NCBI RefSeq assembly: GCF_033097365.1
Contig: NZ_AP028461.1
Coordinates: 8,680,001 to 8,744,000 of the forward strand
Origin: Actinoplanes sichuanensis
GTDB taxonomy: Bacteria; Actinomycetota; Actinomycetes; Mycobacteriales; Micromonosporaceae
Length of the DNA: 64,000 bases
Reading direction: 5' to 3'
The position numbers were made by a program, and so were the translations under genes. Shown piece by piece: positions 60,786 to 64,000 of this stretch; positions within the stretch are counted from its first letter, which is position 1; the number at the start of each line of letters is the position of its first letter. The notes below the pieces were generated by a model. The model was not told the origin of the DNA, searched no databases, and worked only from the letters and a program-made list of their open reading frames with translations.

Positions 60786-61553
60786 GTGGGGCAGCATTCG
60801 TCATCCGGACGAGGTGGACGCCACCGGCAGGAGAACCTGCGCCGGCACCGCGCCCCCGCCTTCCCCGCCCTCTTCGCCACCGGTAGCCGTACCGCCCTGT
60901 CGGTGACCGCCCTGAGCGCCACGCTGGCCGCCGGAATCGGCGCCGCGAGCATGGCCGCCTCCGCCGCCCCGATGGGTGTGGTGAGTGACGGTCTACCGAC
61001 CGCCGCGCACGCCCCGGGAACCCTGCCGATCGTGCCGCCACCGGGCGACGAGGCACCGGGCAAGTACGACCGACCGGCCCCGATCCAGGCGAACGCCGGC
61101 CCGGACGCCGCCCCCGCACGCCGCAAGACCCGGCCCAGCCCTCGTGCCGAGTGGACTCACCCGAACCCGTCGGCCCAGGTCACGTCCTGTTTCGGACAGC
61201 GTTGGGGCCGCCTGCACGCCGGGGTCGACCTGGCCGCGCCACACGGGACGGCGATCGTCGCGGCCGGCGCCGGGGTGGTCGTCGCGGCCGGACCGAACGG
61301 CGGGTACGGCAATGCGATCCTGATCGACCACGGCGACGGCTGGCTCACCCACTACGGGCATCTGTCCACGATCAGCGTCCAGATCGGTCAGCGGGTCAAG
61401 CCCGGTGAGCACCTCGGCGACGAGGGCTCGACCGGACACTCGACCGGCCCGCACCTGCACTTCGAGGTGCACCGGGAACATTTCCCGAACCCGGTCGAGC
61501 CGACCGGGTGGATGCGTGGGCACGGGGTGGAGATCCCCGGCTGTACGTCTTAG
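60786..61553 (+). CDS. LytM/M23 peptidoglycan peptidase (second copy)
   Basis: The 255-aa protein has a basic start, a hydrophobic segment (about 36-62) and a Pro-rich spacer (about 75-125), then an M23 domain. Zn ligands are His144 and Asp148 in RLHAGVDLAAPHG and His225 in PHLHFEVH. GGGGGAGC lies 8 nt before the GTG at 60786. The stop overlaps the pcrA stop by 4 nt (convergent). It is not a close copy of the first M23 protein outside the catalytic core, so the pair is not a recent duplication. Confidence 0.9.
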   Translation: MGQHSSSGRGGRHRQENLRRHRAPAFPALFATGSRTALSVTALSATLAAGIGAASMAASAAPMGVVSDGLPTAAHAPGTLPIVPPPGDEAPGKYDRPAPIQANAGPDAAPARRKTRPSPRAEWTHPNPSAQVTSCFGQRWGRLHAGVDLAAPHGTAIVAAGAGVVVAAGPNGGYGNAILIDHGDGWLTHYGHLSTISVQIGQRVKPGEHLGDEGSTGHSTGPHLHFEVHREHFPNPVEPTGWMRGHGVEIPGCTS

Positions 61554-63973
61554 AGCTTCTCGATCGGGGCGTGCCGGAGGATCAGCCACATCACCTGGTC
61601 ACCGAAGTCGATCTGGACCCGGGTGCCCGGGCCCTGCCCCTCGACCGCCAGGACGCGGCCCAGGCCGTACCGCTGATGGTTGACTCGGTCTCCGGGGTCG
61701 ACCTTCGGCGCCTGCTTCAGATCGCTGGCGGTGGCCAGCTTGCTGGCGTCGATGCCGAGCCGTTCGGCGATCCGCTGCGCCTTCGGTGTGCCGCCGGAGA
61801 AACCGCCGCCGCGCTGGCGGTCGCCGGTGCCGTAACCACCGCCGCGACCGCCCACCCCGCCGCCGGTCCCCGACCATGACGTGTACGACCCACCGGTCCG
61901 CTCCCATCGGACCAGCTCGGCCGGTAGCTCGTCGGTGAATCGGGACGGCGGGTTGTACTGCGGCTGACCCCACGCCGACCGGGTCACCGCCCGGGACAGG
62001 TAGAGCCGCTGCCGGGCCCGGGTGATCCCGACGTAGGCCAGCCGGCGCTCCTCCTCCAGCTCGGAGTTGTCGCCGAGCGCCCGCATGTGCGGGAACACGC
62101 CGTCCTCCAGGCCGGTCAGGAACACCACCGGGAACTCCAGGCCCTTGGCCGTGTGCAGGGTCATCAGAGTGACCACGCCCTGGTGGTCGGGGTCGTCGTC
62201 GGGGATCTGGTCGGCGTCGGCGACCAACGCCACCTGCTCCAGGAACCCGGCCAGGGTCGCGACCTGCTCCTCCCCCTCGTCGGCCAATGACTCGACCCGC
62301 TCGGTGTACTCCCGGGCGACGCTGACGAGCTCCTGAAGGTTCTCCACGCGGCCCTGATCCTGCGGGTCGAGGCTCTCCTCCAACTCGCTGAGCAGGCCGG
62401 AGCGTTGCAACACCGCCTCCAGCACCTCCTCCGGCGGGGCGGTCAGCGTGAGAGCCCGCAGGTCGTCGAGGAGCTGCACGAAGTCGTTGATGCTGTTCAC
62501 CGCTCGGGTGGAGATGCCCGGCGCGTCCTTGGCTCGGCGCAGCGCCTGGCCGAAGGAGACCCGGTCGCGCGACGACAGCGCCTCGATGCACGCCTCGGCC
62601 CGGTCGCCGATGCCGCGTTTCGGCGTGTTGAGGACCCGCCGGATGCTGACGGTGTCGTCGTCGTTCACGATCGCGCGCAGGTAGCCCAACGCGTCGCGGA
62701 CCTCCTTGCGCTCGTAGAAGCGCACCCCGCCGACCACCTTGTAGGGCAGGCCGACCCGGATGAACACCTCCTCGAACACCCGGGACTGCGCGTTGGTCCG
62801 GTAGAAGACCGCCACGTCACCGGGGCGCACGTCGTGGTTGTCGGTGAGCCGGTCGATCTCGCGGGCCACCCAGTCGGCCTCGGAGTGCTCGGTGTCGGCC
62901 ACGTAGCCGACGATCTGCTCGCCCTGGCCCTGGTCGCTCCAGAGCCGCTTGGGCTTGCGTGACGTGTTCCGGTCGATCACCGCGTTGGCGGCGGTCAGGA
63001 TGGTCTGGGTGGACCGGTAGTTCTGCTCCAGCAGGATGGTCCGGGCGGCCGGGTAGTCGCGCTCGAACTCCAGGATGTTGCGGATGGTCGCGCCCCGGAA
63101 CGCGTAGATCGACTGGTCGGCGTCACCGACCACGCACAGCTCGGACGGGTTCTCCAGGCCGACCAGCTCGCGGATCAACGTGTACTGCGCGTGGTTGGTG
63201 TCCTGATACTCGTCGACCATGACGTGCCGGAACCGGCGACGATACGCCTCGGCGACGTGCGGGTGCGACTGGAACAGGTGCACCACGGTCATGATGATGT
63301 CGTCGAAGTCCAGCGCGTGCGCCTCACGCAGCCGGCGCTGATACAACTCGTACGCCTCGGCGACGGCCCGCTCGTTGGGCCCCTTCGCGTTCGCCTTGTA
63401 CTCGTCCGGCTCGACCAGCTCGTTCTTCAGGTTCGACACCTGGGCGGCCAGGCCCCGTGCGGTGTACCGCTTCGGATCCAGGTCGAGCTCACGGGCCACC
63501 AGCGTCATCAGGCGGCGCGAGTCGTCGGCGTCGTAGATGGAGAACGTGCTCTTCAGCCCGGCGTGCTCGTGCTCGGCGCGCAGGATGCGCACGCACGCCG
63601 AGTGGAAGGTCGACACCCACATCATCCGGGCACGTGGCCCGACCAGATGGGCGACCCGCTCCTTCATCTCACCGGCGGCCTTGTTGGTGAACGTGATCGC
63701 CATGATCTCGCCGGGATGCACGTTGCGCTCGGCCAGCAGGTAGGCGATCCGGTGGGTCAGCACCCGGGTCTTGCCCGAACCGGCGCCGGCCACGATGAGC
63801 AGCGGCCCCCCGGAGTGGGTGACCGCGTCCCGCTGAGGGCCGTTCAGGCCGGTCAGCAGTGCCTCCGGATCGAGCCGGGGCGCCGCTGGGCGCGGCGTCG
63901 GCCGGGGTGCCTCCGGAGTCCGCACCGCGGGCAGGGGGAACAGGGCGTCGGAAGGTTCTGAGGAAGGTCGCAT
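61550..63973 (-). CDS. pcrA: UvrD/PcrA-type ATP-dependent DNA helicase
   Basis: PcrA is a superfamily 1A helicase for DNA repair and plasmid replication. The 807-aa protein has Walker A GAGSGKTRVL (about 63-72), DEYQDTN (about 257), QNYRST, and TLHTAKGLEFPVVFLTGLEDG. After the helicase core is a Gly-rich linker and a C-terminal tudor-like segment (VNHQRYGLGRVLAVEG). The ATG at 63973 was chosen over a GTG at 63997 because TACACT (possible -10) lies 10 nt upstream and no ribosome site exists. The N-terminus could extend to 63997. Confidence 0.92.
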   Translation of the reverse strand: MRPSSEPSDALFPLPAVRTPEAPRPTPRPAAPRLDPEALLTGLNGPQRDAVTHSGGPLLIVAGAGSGKTRVLTHRIAYLLAERNVHPGEIMAITFTNKAAGEMKERVAHLVGPRARMMWVSTFHSACVRILRAEHEHAGLKSTFSIYDADDSRRLMTLVARELDLDPKRYTARGLAAQVSNLKNELVEPDEYKANAKGPNERAVAEAYELYQRRLREAHALDFDDIIMTVVHLFQSHPHVAEAYRRRFRHVMVDEYQDTNHAQYTLIRELVGLENPSELCVVGDADQSIYAFRGATIRNILEFERDYPAARTILLEQNYRSTQTILTAANAVIDRNTSRKPKRLWSDQGQGEQIVGYVADTEHSEADWVAREIDRLTDNHDVRPGDVAVFYRTNAQSRVFEEVFIRVGLPYKVVGGVRFYERKEVRDALGYLRAIVNDDDTVSIRRVLNTPKRGIGDRAEACIEALSSRDRVSFGQALRRAKDAPGISTRAVNSINDFVQLLDDLRALTLTAPPEEVLEAVLQRSGLLSELEESLDPQDQGRVENLQELVSVAREYTERVESLADEGEEQVATLAGFLEQVALVADADQIPDDDPDHQGVVTLMTLHTAKGLEFPVVFLTGLEDGVFPHMRALGDNSELEEERRLAYVGITRARQRLYLSRAVTRSAWGQPQYNPPSRFTDELPAELVRWERTGGSYTSWSGTGGGVGGRGGGYGTGDRQRGGGFSGGTPKAQRIAERLGIDASKLATASDLKQAPKVDPGDRVNHQRYGLGRVLAVEGQGPGTRVQIDFGDQVMWLILRHAPIEKL

Positions 63974-64000
63974 CGCGGGGAACAGTGTATGCCGCACCCC

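Overview
The window is GC-rich actinobacterial chromosome. Codon use is strongly G/C-ending, GTG and TTG starts are common, and many neighbouring genes share the 1-4 nt stop/start overlaps of translationally coupled operons. The gene content (cslA-glxA-cslZ, mfd-mazG, purN-purH beside a DUF6350 gene and sucCD, LytM peptidases beside pcrA, and many secreted proteins with FG-GAP repeats) fits a filamentous actinomycete. An Actinoplanes-like Micromonosporaceae is my best inference, but it was not tested by any search. I saw no insertion sequence, prophage, CRISPR array, rRNA or tRNA.

Layout. 1-6.3 kb (minus strand): the N-terminal part of a DUF885 protein, mazG, a SurA-N-like lipoprotein and mfd. 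6.5-11.3 kb (plus): the cellulose-synthase-like / radical copper oxidase / GH6 endoglucanase operon cslA-glxA-cslZ, known from Streptomyces for a hyphal-tip glucan. 11.4-14.2 kb: ppc. 14.2-22.6 kb: a secreted-protein island with three trypsin-fold proteins that have all lost the catalytic His and Asp (one has also lost the Ser), an SGNH hydrolase with FG-GAP repeats, and a small secreted protein. 22.7-26.1 kb: a four-gene ABC exporter operon.

26.2-42.7 kb is an extracellular polysaccharide locus. It holds two GH26-like hydrolases, an APS kinase with a degenerate ATP-sulfurylase half, a Wzz-like chain-length protein with a ruined kinase domain, a Wzy/ligase-like protein, a kinase-fold protein, two sulfotransferases, a Wzx-like flippase, a methyltransferase, a WecG/TagA glycosyltransferase carrying a repeat-filled insertion, and a GT2 glycosyltransferase. 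The coupled run from the Wzz-like gene to the second GH26 gene, with a PAPS-making enzyme in front and sulfotransferases inside, suggests a sulfated exopolysaccharide. No initiating phosphoglycosyltransferase or sulfurylase pair is visible here. A VOC gene, a DUF4262 gene and repeat-rich DNA interrupt the locus at 37.7-39.5 kb.

42.8-64 kb is mostly core metabolism: a DeoR-family regulator with galT, adhE (preceded by a DosR-like palindrome), icd, a tandem pair of membrane paralogues, mdh, a DUF559-like protein, purH-purN, a DUF6350 membrane protein, sucD-sucC, a stand-alone B12-binding protein, two LytM (M23) peptidases (the first behind a structured leader) and pcrA. Convergent gene pairs are usually separated by perfect GC-rich hairpins that can serve both strands.

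The two features most worth follow-up are the trio of secreted pseudoproteases and the sulfation-equipped polysaccharide locus with several eroded enzyme domains. Three unusual repeat structures (39.4 kb, 40.1-40.4 kb and 51.3-51.5 kb) are also not explained by ordinary genes.
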